This document shows, piece by piece, positions 1 to 9,408 of a DNA stretch of 64,000 bases. Source of the DNA: Planctomycetota bacterium (GTDB taxonomy: Bacteria > Planctomycetota > PLA2); contig JAJFFH010000047.1 of NCBI GenBank assembly GCA_021776735.1, positions 79,076 through 143,075 on the forward strand. The letters are read 5' to 3'. Position 1 is the stretch's first letter. Each line of letters opens with the position of its first letter. Below the pieces are notes generated by a model. It worked only from the letters and a program-made list of their open reading frames with translations. It was not told the DNA's origin and searched no databases. The translations under genes and the position numbers were made by a program.

Positions 1-2
1 TC

Positions 3-545
3 GACCAGCTCGCCACCGGCCAGCACCCGAAGTACCTCTGGATCGGCTGCGCGGACAGCCGCGTGCCGGCGTCGCGGATCATCGGCCTTGGGCCCGGCGA
101 ACTCTTCGAGCACCGCAACATCGCCAACCAGATGATCCACAGCGACCTGAGTGCCCTGTCGGTGCTCGAATACGCGGTCAAGGTGCTCCACGTCGAGCAC
201 GTCATCGTGTGCGGGCACCACGGCTGCGGCGGTGTCGCCGCGGCGATGGCGGACGAGCCGGTGGGGATCGTCGATAACTGGCTGCGCCACATCCGCGACG
301 TGCAGCGCAAGTACGACGTGCACGAACTCGATCCGCTGTGCGAACTGAACGTCATCGAGCAGGTGAGCAACGTCGGCCGCACAACCATCGTCGAGCAGGC
401 GTGGCGCGACGGCCGTTCGCTGACGCTGCACGGCTGGGTCTACGACCTGAAGACGGGTCGAATCAAGGATCTCGGCGCGTCCGTCGATCGCCGTGATCGC
501 CTTGAGGCAATCATCGAGGCGGCAGCGACAAGAATCGGCGCTTGA
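3..545 (+). CDS. beta-class carbonic anhydrase, 3' part
   Basis: Zinc enzyme interconverting CO2 and bicarbonate. The reading frame is open from the window edge, so the N-terminus is missing and about 180 residues remain. The beta-class signature is clear: CADSRVP supplies the first zinc cysteine and the Asp-Arg pair, and CGHHGCGG about 50 residues later supplies the zinc histidine and second cysteine. The tail with LHGWVYDLKTG is typical of the family. It ends with TGA and overlaps the 3' end of the converging sigma-fusion gene by about 35 bases. Function is confident. The true start lies outside the window. Confidence 0.95.
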   Translation, partial: DQLATGQHPKYLWIGCADSRVPASRIIGLGPGELFEHRNIANQMIHSDLSALSVLEYAVKVLHVEHVIVCGHHGCGGVAAAMADEPVGIVDNWLRHIRDVQRKYDVHELDPLCELNVIEQVSNVGRTTIVEQAWRDGRSLTLHGWVYDLKTGRIKDLGASVDRRDRLEAIIEAAATRIGA

Positions 546-2541
546 CCTTCCACTCCGCGCGCTCGGTGGTATCGGGGCGGATCGTGAACTCTTTTTCCTG
601 GCCCTGGTAGACGAGCGTGTGCTTTCCCGCTTCGAAGCGAAGCTTGTACTCGCCGCGTCCCACCACCTTGGGTGACAGGTACTGACGAGCCGCTGATCCG
701 TCTCCTCGGTCGAGCTTCCACATGAGTTGGGCGTCCTCGATCGGCCGGCCGGCGGCGTCCCGGAGCAGGACCACGAGCGTCCCGAACACCTGCCGGCCGA
801 TCGTGAAGTCGACTTCGAGCGGCTCGTGCGCCCTCACTTCGATCCGGCGCTTGGGCTGCTGGTATCCCCAATAACTCGCGCGCGCGCCCAACGTGTACTT
901 CCCCGGTTGCAGGCCGAGGATCTCGTACCGGCCATCGGGTCCGCTCGTAGCTGAGCTGGTCCAGCCCTTGCGCGATGCCCAGATGCCCGCTTCGTGCGCC
1001 CGCCAAGGCTTGCCGCCCGGACGCGTCACCTTGCCGAACACGCGCGTGGGGAGCAGGGGCAGGTCGAGGCGGCCGCGCGTTTCAACGAGTTCGAACCCGG
1101 CAATCACCCCAAGCCGCCCCGGGCGTTGCACGGTGACGTCGTAGGTTCCGGGAGCGAGTCCGGTCAGCGAAAACGCTCCGTCCTCGTCGAGTCGAGCCGT
1201 CGTTTTTTGCCGCCCCTGGGTAAGAGTCAGCCATGCACCGCCGAATCTCTCGATGCGTCCGAACCGAAGGGAGTCCGGGACGAGCACGATGTCGGTGTTT
1301 TGGGGCGCGCGGTGCCACAGTGTGCGCGAAACCCCGCCGCCCTCGATCACGTACTGGCCGGACAACCCGGGGAGCCAGATCAGTTCACCGTTCCGGTCGG
1401 AACGCTCTTCGAGCACGACCTTGTTCTTGAACTTCACCGTCACCAGGGTTCCCGGCGGCGCCACGATCCGAACGCGTCCGGCGATCTTCAGCGTCACCGC
1501 GTAGTACGTGCGCCATGCGTGCTCGCGTTCCGGCGACAAGACGACCCGGACCCTCTTGTCTGTGGCATGACCTTTCGCCCCGACGCGCAGCTGATACGTC
1601 CCCGGCTCCATCCCCGGAAAGAAAAACCACGGCGGCTTGTCGATCTGTACCTTCCGCGACACCTCGACGCCCGCGGCCGTTTTGCCCGTCAGCTCGACGT
1701 ACGCGTCCTTAGGGATGTCGGTTCCCTGCGGCTCGACCCGGACATGGCCCACGATCCGATCAGCAGCCACCTCGGGCGTTGGATGAAACCGCTTCACGAC
1801 CCGCGGCGGCTCCGACGCATCACTCGCTCCGGTGGGCGGGGTCTCGCGAGACTCGGGCGTTATGTCGCTATCGGCAGCGCGCCGCGGCGCGTCCGCTCGC
1901 GTCGCCGCCGTTCGGCGCGTCGGTGCATCGCGAGTCGTTGCCTGCCAGCCAATAACCCCGGCGGTCCCCGCGACCAACAGCGTAAGGACGGCGATGATTT
2001 TTGCGGTCTTGCTCACGAGCGCTCCTCCTCCGGCGAGCGGCAACAAGATGGCTCGCCACCGCGGCTCACGTTCGTCCAGCCGGGCGCGAAGCAGCGTGCG
2101 CGCGCGCCGCAGCCGCGTTTCCACCGTGCGCGCGGAAACATCGCCGTCCTTGGCTACCTCGGCCGCGGCCTTGCCGTGGAAGTAGAAGTCCACGACCGTA
2201 GTGCGGTACGGCTCGGCCAGCGACAGCACGGCCTCGACAAGCCGGCGCTGCGTTTCGAGCTGAACGACGGTGTCGGCGGTCGCTCGCACGGCTTCGGGGC
2301 GCGCGGCGCGCTGTTCGCGGTTGCCGACGCGTGCTTCGCGGCGGCGATCCTTGAGTGCGAGCCGACGGGCGACCGCGGCCAGCCACGGCTTGAGGCGTCC
2401 GCGTGGGGGCCGTTGCACCGCCGCGAGCATCGTCTCCTGAACGACGTCGTCCGCGCGGTCCGGCGTCAGGAGCGCACAGGCGATGGCCCGCACAAAGCCG
2501 GCGTGCGCCAAGAGCTCCCGGGCATCGAGTTGCTTGCTCAC
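511..2541 (-). CDS. ECF-type sigma factor fused to a membrane segment and surface repeat domains
   Basis: About 676 residues. Residues 1-160 form an ECF-like sigma factor: region 2 with DDVVQETMLAAVQRPP, and region 4 with a helix-turn-helix around SARTVETRLRRAR. A hydrophobic helix follows at about 181-199, then about 470 residues of carboxypeptidase-regulatory or CnaB-like beta repeats containing motifs such as GTYQLRVGAKG and GKYTLGARA. The layout implies a cytoplasmic sigma domain tethered to an extracytoplasmic domain. The chosen start is a GTG just after the preceding peptidase gene; it matches the N-terminus of the paralog at 30.8-33.8 kb. Two copies of the dispersed 12-mer lie in frame, encoding KDGDVS in region 4 and IIAVL at the membrane helix. 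No anti-sigma gene is adjacent. How the fusion signals is unknown. Confidence 0.85.
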   Translation of the reverse strand: MSKQLDARELLAHAGFVRAIACALLTPDRADDVVQETMLAAVQRPPRGRLKPWLAAVARRLALKDRRREARVGNREQRAARPEAVRATADTVVQLETQRRLVEAVLSLAEPYRTTVVDFYFHGKAAAEVAKDGDVSARTVETRLRRARTLLRARLDEREPRWRAILLPLAGGGALVSKTAKIIAVLTLLVAGTAGVIGWQATTRDAPTRRTAATRADAPRRAADSDITPESRETPPTGASDASEPPRVVKRFHPTPEVAADRIVGHVRVEPQGTDIPKDAYVELTGKTAAGVEVSRKVQIDKPPWFFFPGMEPGTYQLRVGAKGHATDKRVRVVLSPEREHAWRTYYAVTLKIAGRVRIVAPPGTLVTVKFKNKVVLEERSDRNGELIWLPGLSGQYVIEGGGVSRTLWHRAPQNTDIVLVPDSLRFGRIERFGGAWLTLTQGRQKTTARLDEDGAFSLTGLAPGTYDVTVQRPGRLGVIAGFELVETRGRLDLPLLPTRVFGKVTRPGGKPWRAHEAGIWASRKGWTSSATSGPDGRYEILGLQPGKYTLGARASYWGYQQPKRRIEVRAHEPLEVDFTIGRQVFGTLVVLLRDAAGRPIEDAQLMWKLDRGDGSAARQYLSPKVVGRGEYKLRFEAGKHTLVYQGQEKEFTIRPDTTERAEWKVKRRFLSLPPR
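1984..1995 (-). repeat. dispersed 12-mer copy (coding, IIAVL)
   Basis: Exact ATCGCCGTCCTT on the minus strand, read in-phase as IAVL in the membrane helix of the sigma fusion. Confidence 0.85.
2140..2151 (+). repeat. dispersed 12-mer copy (coding, KDGDVS)
   Basis: Exact TT-type copy followed by GGCT; the gene on the other strand reads KDGDVS in sigma region 4. Confidence 0.85.
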
Positions 2542-2573
2542 CTCAAGGACTTCCCGCCGATCCCCGCACCCCT

Positions 2574-4397
2574 TCAGTTTTCTTCCTCGCGGCCCACGGG
2601 ATAGATGCGCCAGCGGCGGTCGAAGTAGGGCGACTGCTCGTAGAGCCAGCGCAGACGCGCGCGGGGGTCTTTGCGAAACGCCTCGTCCTTCAGCTTCTCG
2701 TCGTACCGGGCTTTGAGCTTCTTGTTTTTCAGCATGAGGCGCGCCAGCGGCACCATCGCGTAGTTCTCGACGTATTCGGTGCGCTGCAGGACTTCGAGAA
2801 AAAAGCCCCACTGAAAGAGCGAGTCGGGCGCGGAGGGCTCGAGCAGCGCGACGGCGAGATCCCCGAGCGGTTGGTCGGTCGAGATGCGCACGCTGTCGGC
2901 GGGATAGACCTGAGTGCGCCACACGTCGCGAAACTTCGCTTTCACGCGCACGCGGCCTTCGAACGGGGTCTTGGCCAGCTCCGGCTCGATCACGCGGCTA
3001 AGCCGCACGCGCACGGTGCGCGCCTTGTGGATTCGCTCCATCTTGATGCCGTGCAGGTTGAGCCGGCTGATCACCCTGTGCCACGCGGGCGGGATCCAGT
3101 ACGCCTTCGGGCGCCTTACTTCGAGGGCGACGACATCGGACACGATCAGCGGGATGCGCAGTGTCACGGGTTTGCCGGTCCAGACAACCTGCTTGCCGCC
3201 GATCACGGGCGCGTCGATGAGCTTTTGCTCGATGCCGAGGAACGTGACCTCGGGTGCATCGCCGTCCGTGCGCTTTTTCCATGAGAGGGGCACCGGATCC
3301 GGGCGACGGGCACGATCCTTGTCCGCGGCTGCGCGCAATTCCAACCCGCTCTCCCCCAGAAGCTTGAGAGTCGAAGCGAGCAGCACATACGTGCCGAGCA
3401 CGCGCTGGCGAAACGGCTTGAGCGAGTGATTCTCGACCAGCACCGCCGGCGTGTGGCGCAGATCGCCGTAGCCGTGGGAGTAGCGCGGGCCGAACGTAGG
3501 CGCCGCGTTGCCCTTGTTCATGTCGGCCGCATCGACGGCGAAGACCAGGGGGCCGGGGACGTGGCCGTTTTGCTTGAGCGCGCCGGTGAGCGCGGGGTCG
3601 AGGTTGGCCTTGAGCCAGGTCGAGCTGGCCGGCGACCACGCGTGCCCGCCGTTAAAGCCCCAGGTGATGTCGTATTGGTAGTCGGCGCCGTCGGTGACGT
3701 GCAGATCGTAGTACAGATCCGGGCGCCACTCGTTGAGCACCGCGACGGCCGCGCGCACGCCCGCGGTGTCGATCTTGCTGTAGTCGCGGTTCAGGTTGAG
3801 GTTGCGGCTGTTCGTGCGCCAGCCCATCTGCACCGGCCCGCGCTGGTTGACGCGGGAGAACGGTCCGAACCGTTCGTGGCCATCGACCGACAGGATCGGA
3901 ATGAACAGGAACGCCGCCTTCTCCAGCAGCGCGGCGCGCGTCCCGCGCACGGTCATGTCGCGCAGCAGCATCATGCCCGCGTCCTTGCCATCGACTTCGC
4001 CCGAATGGATCGCCGCCTGCGCGAACAGGACCGGCTTGCCGGTGGCCCGCAGCGCGTCCGGCGTAAACGCCTTGTCCGCGCTGGCGATGACCAGCCAGAT
4101 CGTGCGCCCCTCGTCGCTCTTGCCGAGCGAGACCATCTGGACGTGCTCAGACCGGTCCGCCAGACGCCGCAGCCACGCGACGGTCTCGCGGTAACGCGGC
4201 GTGGTCTTGAGTCCTCTTTTTTCAAACGGCGTGGCCCACTCGTGGTCCGCGGGCACAACAAGCGAGAGGCTCTTGCCGTTCCACGCCGGCACGGGCGGCA
4301 GAATCTCGTTCGGATCGGGCGCGTCGGACTCCGGACCGGCGAGCGCCCAGCCCGCAAGCAAGCCGAGACAGCCAAGGACGGCGATGCTTTTTCGCAT
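2574..4397 (-). CDS. secreted M14-family zinc carboxypeptidase-like protein
   Basis: Predicted peptidase of about 607 residues. The start is the ATG before MRKSIAVLGCLGLLAG, a signal peptide ending near ALAG; an in-frame upstream ATG would add 31 unlikely residues. M14 zinc-site residues are visible: HSGE (His and Glu ligands) near residue 140, LHVTD (third His) near residue 225, and VENHSLKP as the probable catalytic Glu region. The C-terminal half is a beta-rich extension of unknown role. The sigma-fusion gene follows closely, so the two are probably co-transcribed. Two copies of the dispersed 12-mer fall inside: one encodes IAVL of the signal peptide, the other TDGDA. Substrate is unknown. 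Confidence 0.85.
   Translation of the reverse strand: MRKSIAVLGCLGLLAGWALAGPESDAPDPNEILPPVPAWNGKSLSLVVPADHEWATPFEKRGLKTTPRYRETVAWLRRLADRSEHVQMVSLGKSDEGRTIWLVIASADKAFTPDALRATGKPVLFAQAAIHSGEVDGKDAGMMLLRDMTVRGTRAALLEKAAFLFIPILSVDGHERFGPFSRVNQRGPVQMGWRTNSRNLNLNRDYSKIDTAGVRAAVAVLNEWRPDLYYDLHVTDGADYQYDITWGFNGGHAWSPASSTWLKANLDPALTGALKQNGHVPGPLVFAVDAADMNKGNAAPTFGPRYSHGYGDLRHTPAVLVENHSLKPFRQRVLGTYVLLASTLKLLGESGLELRAAADKDRARRPDPVPLSWKKRTDGDAPEVTFLGIEQKLIDAPVIGGKQVVWTGKPVTLRIPLIVSDVVALEVRRPKAYWIPPAWHRVISRLNLHGIKMERIHKARTVRVRLSRVIEPELAKTPFEGRVRVKAKFRDVWRTQVYPADSVRISTDQPLGDLAVALLEPSAPDSLFQWGFFLEVLQRTEYVENYAMVPLARLMLKNKKLKARYDEKLKDEAFRKDPRARLRWLYEQSPYFDRRWRIYPVGREEEN
3258..3269 (+). repeat. dispersed 12-mer copy (coding, TDGDA)
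   Basis: Exact GT-type copy followed by GCGCT inside the M14 peptidase gene, read as TDGDA. Confidence 0.85.
4374..4385 (-). repeat. dispersed 12-mer copy (coding, SIAVLG)
   Basis: Exact TT-type copy followed by GGCT; forms part of the M14 signal peptide. Confidence 0.85.
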
Positions 4398-4491
4398 CGC
4401 GCCACGGTAGCGGTTTTGGGCGCGATGCGCGACGGGGCGTAGGGGCGCCGGGGTGGAGCGGGGGGGCGTCGGGGAGAGCGGGGTGTGCACG

Positions 4492-4519
4492 AAAAAGGCG
4501 GGCCCGCAACGGACCCGCC
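4492..4519 (-). terminator. intrinsic terminator after tRNA-Tyr
   Basis: Read on the minus strand, GGCGGGTCC and GGGCCCGCC form a stem with a GTTGC loop, followed by TTTTTC. It lies immediately downstream of the tRNA-Tyr CCA end. Confidence 0.8.
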
Positions 4520-4520
4520 A

Positions 4521-4606
4521 TGGTGCCAGGAACTGGACTCGAACCAGTGTAGGGTTACCCCGCCAGATTTACAGTCTGGTGCGTTTGACCGCTCCGCCAT
4601 CCTGGC
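4521..4606 (-). tRNA. tRNA-Tyr (GTA)
   Basis: An 86-base class II tRNA. The acceptor GCCAGGA pairs with TCCTGGC, followed by A and an encoded CCA. The anticodon loop contains ACTGTAAAT, giving anticodon GTA. The T arm contains GGTTCGAGTCC. An enlarged variable arm fits tRNA-Tyr. Confidence 0.95.
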
Positions 4607-4662
4607 GACTGCAAGGGCGTAGTAGTACCAACCGCGTTTCGAGCCGTCCAGCTTCGGGCCGA

Positions 4663-5208
4663 CTATCGGGCGTCCGCGCCGGGGCCTTCGTTGAGAACCG
4701 GCAGATAGGCGCGCCACGGTCCGACCGCCTCGCGGTGACGGCCGGCCATCACGCGGGTGATCTGGCGGATGTGGCCGAGGTCGTGCACGACCCACGTCGC
4801 GAGGAGTTGGCCGAGGGTCACCGGGCCCAGGGCCGGGTGCGTGCCGCGTCGTTGCAGGTCGGACGGTTGCAGGTTCAGCGCGGTCAGGTCCGCGAGGTTG
4901 TTTTTTCGTGCCTGTTCGAACTCGTTCAGCACCTGCTTGAGCGAGAGTTCGGCAATGTTGCCCTCGTGGCCGCGGCGGTCGAACGGATCAAAGGGCGTCT
5001 CTTCACCGTCGTCGAGGATGCGCTGCACGCGCGCCATCCAGTCTGTCCGTTCGCCGAACAGCAGGTGACCGACGACATCGCGCGGGGAAAACGTCTCCGG
5101 ACCTTCGTCGCACCGCAGCCACTGGGCGGACAGGTTGCCCAGCAGGGCGCGGAGTGTGCCGGGCGTGGCGGCGAGGATCTCTTGGGCTTGGCGCAGGTCG
5201 AAACTCAC
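4663..5208 (-). CDS. DinB-like / YfiT-type four-helix protein
   Basis: About 181 residues from a GTG start with AAAGG a few bases upstream. An in-frame ATG would add 19 residues. The helical pattern and conserved histidines match the DinB_2 family: VGHLLFGERTDW near residue 50, RRGHEGN near 85, and TWVVHDLGHIRQITRVM near 150. Members usually bind a divalent metal through three histidines; some are thiol-dependent transferases and most are uncharacterised. No operon partner. Family assignment is fairly sure, substrate unknown. Confidence 0.8.
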   Translation of the reverse strand: MSFDLRQAQEILAATPGTLRALLGNLSAQWLRCDEGPETFSPRDVVGHLLFGERTDWMARVQRILDDGEETPFDPFDRRGHEGNIAELSLKQVLNEFEQARKNNLADLTALNLQPSDLQRRGTHPALGPVTLGQLLATWVVHDLGHIRQITRVMAGRHREAVGPWRAYLPVLNEGPGADAR

Positions 5209-5244
5209 GCCTTTGAGTGTACGAGCTGAAGGTGTACGAAAAGC

Positions 5245-5304
5245 CCACCCCGGAGGTTCGAGCAACCCGTCCGGCTGTGCGGTTTCGGATTTCCTCCGGG
5301 GTGG
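5245..5304 (-). terminator. inverted repeat, possible terminator of the HEAT gene
   Basis: CCACCCCGGAGG and CCTCCGGGGTGG form a perfect 12-bp stem around a 36-base loop. It lies between the stop of the HEAT gene and the start of the DinB-like gene. On the minus strand it is followed by GCTTTTCG, a weak T-run. Confidence 0.5.
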
Positions 5305-5330
5305 TTGGTTGTTTTCGGTCTGTTTCTCGA

Positions 5331-7193
5331 TCAGTGGATGGCGAGCAGCTCGTCCAGGGCCGGGGCTGTGAGACCGATCGGGTAGTCGCGCACGAAGTGA
5401 TGCAGACGGGGAGGATCGGTCGGGTCGCCGATCAGGCCGATGCCGACAGCAGCAAGCGCGCGAGCGACGTCCGAGCGGCTCTTGTCCGCAAGAATCCTGA
5501 CCAGCGGGCCGATCGCGCGGTGGTCGCCCACGCGACCGAGGGCACGCACCACGCGTGCCGTCTCCGCGTAGGACTTCGCCTTGTCCAGGTGTTCCAGCAA
5601 GATCGCGGTTGCGCGGCTATCGCGCAACAGGCCCAGCGCCGCGGCGGCGCGTTCACGCAGCTCGGGGTTGTTCGTATCCGTGAGTGCGGCATGGAGCAGG
5701 CCCGTCGTTTTCGGGTCCGCCTTGCCGATCAGTCCGAGAGCGAGACACGCGAAGCCGCGGACCATGGAATTGCTCCCTTTCTTGCGCGCGACGGCGTGCA
5801 ACGCGTCGGCAGCGTCCTTGTCGCGGACCATGCCGCGTGCGAGCAGACAGACCGAGCGGGTCTCGGCGTTCTTTGCCCGGCGCGCGAATACCGCGAGTTC
5901 GGCCACGATCTCGTTGCGGATCTCGCCCGGAACACGATCGCGCGCAACGGAACTCGCGAGGCCGAGCACGGCGAACCGCCGTTGGCTCGCGTTGCCACCC
6001 TTGGCGGTCTTGACCAGCAAATCGATGGCGTCGCTGGTGCCGAGGCGTCCGAGCGCGACGAGCGCGTGCCCGGTGACGAAGACGCCCTCCTTGCGGCGCA
6101 CGATGCGCGTGAGCAGCTTGACGGCCTCGGTCTGTTGTTCTGTGCTCGCATGCGGCAAGAGGTTGCCGAGGGCGACGATCGCGGCCCGTTTGGTGACCCG
6201 CCCGAATCGCCGTCCGTTTGCTACCTGCAAGAGCAGCGGCGCTGCGGCAGGATCGCCCAGCTTGCCGAGTCCGTAGCATGCGAACGCCCGGATGGTGTCG
6301 TGCAGACCGCGTTTTGAGACCGCGTCTTCGAGCACCGCGCGCGCGCGGATGTCGCCGGTCAGTCCGATCGCAGCGGCGAGAGCGGCCTTCAGGACGGGCT
6401 TGCGATAGCTCTTGTCGAAGCGGGCGACCAGCGCCTCGGTCGACTTGACGTCAGCCGCGAGCCCGAGCGCGATCACGGCCCAGGCGCGTTCGCGTGCGGG
6501 CCGCTCGTCGTCGTCGAAGATGCGCAGGCAGTTCTTCGCGATGCGCGCGCGGTCCTCGTCATCGACCCGTGGCATGAGCCCGAACGCGAGTGCTACGCTC
6601 TCCCTGGTCAGGCGTCCGGCCTTCCAGCCGGGCCGCTTGAACGTGAGCGCCTCAAGGATGTCGAGCACCTCGAAGTCGCCGGTCTTGCCGAGGGCGAGGG
6701 CCACGCCGCCGCGCAGGTCGTCGGATCCGCGGCCACTGCGCAGCACGGCGCGCAGTGCCGGATACGCGAGGCGTTCCATTTCGCGCAGCGTCGGTCGCCG
6801 TCCGTCCTGGCGATTGAAACGGTCCGTTCTGGTGGCGAAGTGAAGCGGACTCGCCGTCACGACGCCAAGTTCACCGCCCGCGCGCCGATCCAGGAACTCG
6901 TGACGGTTCAAGAACCACCAGCGGCGCCACGGCGTGAGCGTTGTGGCGCGCCGCGAGGCGCCGGGACGCGGACCCGCGTTCGCGGTCGGTGTCGGGGCCC
7001 CGGGCGCGGTCGGCTGCGACGGTTCATGGCCGGGCTCCGGCGCTGGCGGGTTGGGCGGCGGGGGCGGGGGAGGCTCCTCATCCTGAGGAGTCGGCAGGCC
7101 TCCGCTTCATGGACCTCCGCGAATCGAGCCACCGTGTGCCCACGCGGGCGTGGCCCAAAGAGCCATCGCGAGAAGTCCCAGCGCATATTTCAT
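5331..7193 (-). pseudogene. secreted HEAT-repeat protein interrupted by in-frame TGA at codon 29
   Basis: The intact frame would encode about 620 residues: a signal peptide starting MKYALGLLAMALWATPAWA, then HGGSIRGGP, a TGA codon at 7107-7109, then SGGLPTPQDEEPPPPPP. The frame then continues without a stop through a proline-rich linker and about 450 residues of HEAT-like helical repeats to a TGA at 5331. The two downstream paralogs have HGGSFRGPNGGVPPG at the same place with no stop. The stop is therefore a nonsense change, a sequencing error or a readthrough site. Internal ATGs could still give a leaderless product. One exact and one near copy of the dispersed 12-mer lie inside, both in a codon phase unlike all other coding copies. 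Confidence 0.8.
6206..6217 (+). repeat. dispersed 12-mer copy (coding, odd phase)
   Basis: Exact GT-type copy followed by TTGCT in the broken HEAT gene. It is read as NGRRF, the only exact coding copy outside the usual codon phase. A near copy (GTCGCCGTCCGT) lies in the same gene at 6794-6805 in the same odd phase. Confidence 0.85.
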
Positions 7194-7270
7194 GTCGATC
7201 TCCAGGCCGAAGGATAAGGGGAGGCGGGGGCCGCCCCCCAAAGAAGGTTCAGGAATCAAAGCTCACGGGA

Positions 7271-9247
7271 TCAGAGAATGAACAGCAGTTCGTCAAGGTC
7301 GCTCACGGACGCGCGGTAGTTGTAGTTCTTGGACAGGCGGGCCAGCGCCGGGATGGGACGCGGATCGCCGATCAGGCCGAGGCCGACGGCGGCCATCGCG
7401 CGAGTCATGGTCGGCTGCGAGCGGTCTTCCAGGAGTCCGACGAGCGGCGCGATGGCGCGCTGGTCCCCGATTGTGCCGATGGCCGTAATGAGCTGGCCCT
7501 GGACCGCGAACGACTTCGCGCGGCGCAATTCGGTGATCAGCAGGTTGAGAACATCGCCGTCGTGCAACAGTCCCAGGCCCGTGGCTGCGTCCCGCCGCAG
7601 GTCCGTGTTCTTGCGCTCGCGCAGCGCGAGCAGCAGCGCGTCCCTCACGTCGCGCGTGCCCTTGCCGATCAGGCCGAGCGCGACGCAGCAGTAGCCGCGC
7701 AACGTGGCGTCCTTGCGGCTCGACACGATCGACGTCATGGTTTCGATCGCCGCCGTGTCCTTCACCAGCCCGCGGGCGAGCCAGAACGCGGCGCGCGTGT
7801 CGTTGTCCTTGATCTCTACGCTCAGCTTCGCGAGCTGGGCCACGATGGACGCGCGCAGATCGGCGTCGAGGGCCGCTCCGCGGTTTTCCTTCGCGGCGCG
7901 ATCGCTGTAAAACACCGCGGTGCCGAGGCCGAGGGCCGCGAACGGCCGCTCCGCGTATCGACCCTTGTCGGCGGTCTGCAGCAGTCCGCGCAACGCTCTT
8001 TCGGTCCCGATGCGCGAGAGCGAGATGAGCGCGAAGTTTCGGGCCGTGGTGTCGCGGCCGCGCCGCGTGTAGCGCAGCAGCGCCCGGACCGTTTCCTGTT
8101 GGAGTTCCGTCGGAGCCGCGGCGCCGAGAGGACCCGCGGCGATCGCGCAGGAGCGCTTGACGAGCTTGCCGAACTTGCGCGCTTTCAAGACCGCGAGCAC
8201 CGTGTCCAGCGCCTTGGGGTCACCGAGCTTGCCGAGCGCATACACGGCGAACGCGCGCACGCGGCCCGAGACGCGTTGTTTGCCGACGCGGCCCTTGAGC
8301 ACGATGTGTTCGAGCGTCTCGCGCACGGACGGATCGCCGATGAGTCCCAGGCCCGCGAGGATGCCGGCCGGGAGGTTGTCGTCCTTGTATTTCCTGCCGA
8401 GGAGCTCGAGCAGCGGAGCCACGGCGTCGCGGTCGCGCTGAAGGCCCAGGCAGACGGCGGCCCACGAGCGTTCGCGCGTGCGCAGCGAGTCGTCCGCGAT
8501 CGCCTTCAGACAGACGTCGCGCACGCTGCGCCGGTCGCCGTCGGCGAGGTTCGGCAGGAGGCCGAGCGCCAGCACGGCGGACTCGCGCGCCTGCAGGCCG
8601 AAGTCGAGACGTTGACCCGCGGTGTTGCGGAACCGGTTCCACAAGGCGTCGTGAAACATCGCCACGTGGCCGGCGTTGCCGACCTTGCCGAGTGCGACGA
8701 GCGCGCCGCCGTGGACGTCCTCGTGCTCGCTCTTGCGGTTGATCGTGCGCAGCAGCGCGGGGATGACCGCCTTGAGCACGGCGCGTCGCGTCGGCTGCAT
8801 GATCGAGCGTCGGCTCCCGTCGGACTGTCCGAAGTAGATCGGACTCGCCCGCGTGAAGCCGCCGTTGTTCACGTGCGCCTTCAGGTTCAGGATGTCGTCG
8901 TTGTTGTAGCCCCACCAAAAACGCCACGAGTCGTAGGTGAGCTGCCGCGTCCCCGAGGGCCGGCCGTTGCCGGGTCCGCGCGGCGTGGGCGTGGGTATCG
9001 GCGCGCCGCCACCCGGCGTGTCGTGGCCGGAGTCCGGACCGTTGGGCGTCGGTCCCGGTCCCGGCGTGACCGGTCCGTCGGGATCGCCCGGGTCGCTCGG
9101 GGGCGGCGGGGGCGGCTCGGGATCGTTCGGGCCGCGAATCCCGGGCGGCACGCCACCGTTCGGGCCGCGGAACGACCCGCCGTGGGCATGCGCTCCAGCG
9201 GCCGCGACCGCCAAGGCAAGGAAGGGAACCAGGAAGTATCGGGACAT
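7271..9247 (-). CDS. secreted HEAT-repeat protein
   Basis: About 658 residues. The start is MSRYFLVPFLALAVAAAGAH, preceded by AAGGAG. A signal peptide ending near AHA leads to HGGSFRGPNGGVPPGIRGPN and a proline/glycine-rich linker of about 60 residues. Then come about 550 residues of helical pairs with recurring motifs such as LALGLLPN and GLIGDPS, typical of HEAT/PBS-lyase repeats. Such repeats make curved protein-binding scaffolds; no enzymatic motif is visible. Second of three tandem paralogs on this strand, ending SDLDELLFIL like the third. Probably exported to the periplasm or cell surface. Partner unknown. Confidence 0.9.
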   Translation of the reverse strand: MSRYFLVPFLALAVAAAGAHAHGGSFRGPNGGVPPGIRGPNDPEPPPPPPSDPGDPDGPVTPGPGPTPNGPDSGHDTPGGGAPIPTPTPRGPGNGRPSGTRQLTYDSWRFWWGYNNDDILNLKAHVNNGGFTRASPIYFGQSDGSRRSIMQPTRRAVLKAVIPALLRTINRKSEHEDVHGGALVALGKVGNAGHVAMFHDALWNRFRNTAGQRLDFGLQARESAVLALGLLPNLADGDRRSVRDVCLKAIADDSLRTRERSWAAVCLGLQRDRDAVAPLLELLGRKYKDDNLPAGILAGLGLIGDPSVRETLEHIVLKGRVGKQRVSGRVRAFAVYALGKLGDPKALDTVLAVLKARKFGKLVKRSCAIAAGPLGAAAPTELQQETVRALLRYTRRGRDTTARNFALISLSRIGTERALRGLLQTADKGRYAERPFAALGLGTAVFYSDRAAKENRGAALDADLRASIVAQLAKLSVEIKDNDTRAAFWLARGLVKDTAAIETMTSIVSSRKDATLRGYCCVALGLIGKGTRDVRDALLLALRERKNTDLRRDAATGLGLLHDGDVLNLLITELRRAKSFAVQGQLITAIGTIGDQRAIAPLVGLLEDRSQPTMTRAMAAVGLGLIGDPRPIPALARLSKNYNYRASVSDLDELLFIL

Positions 9248-9408
9248 GTCGTGCTCCTTACGGAGCGGGTTGCTCGCTGGTCCCAATGCGCACGGCGTGC
9301 CACGAGTCCATCCGAAACCGGAACGTGACAACGGCGCGCTCCAGCGTGTCCCGGGAGCTACATCCAGGGAGCGCACGCCAAGAAACGTGGCCGTTCGCGG
9401 TAACGCGG

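Noticed and set aside
511..2922. Longer 803-residue start for the first sigma fusion
   Set aside because: The added part lies over the peptidase gene and is arginine-rich shadow sequence; the GTG at 2541 matches the paralog.
7107..7109. Selenocysteine at the in-frame TGA
   Set aside because: Paralogs have no Cys there, and no selenocysteine insertion hairpin is evident.
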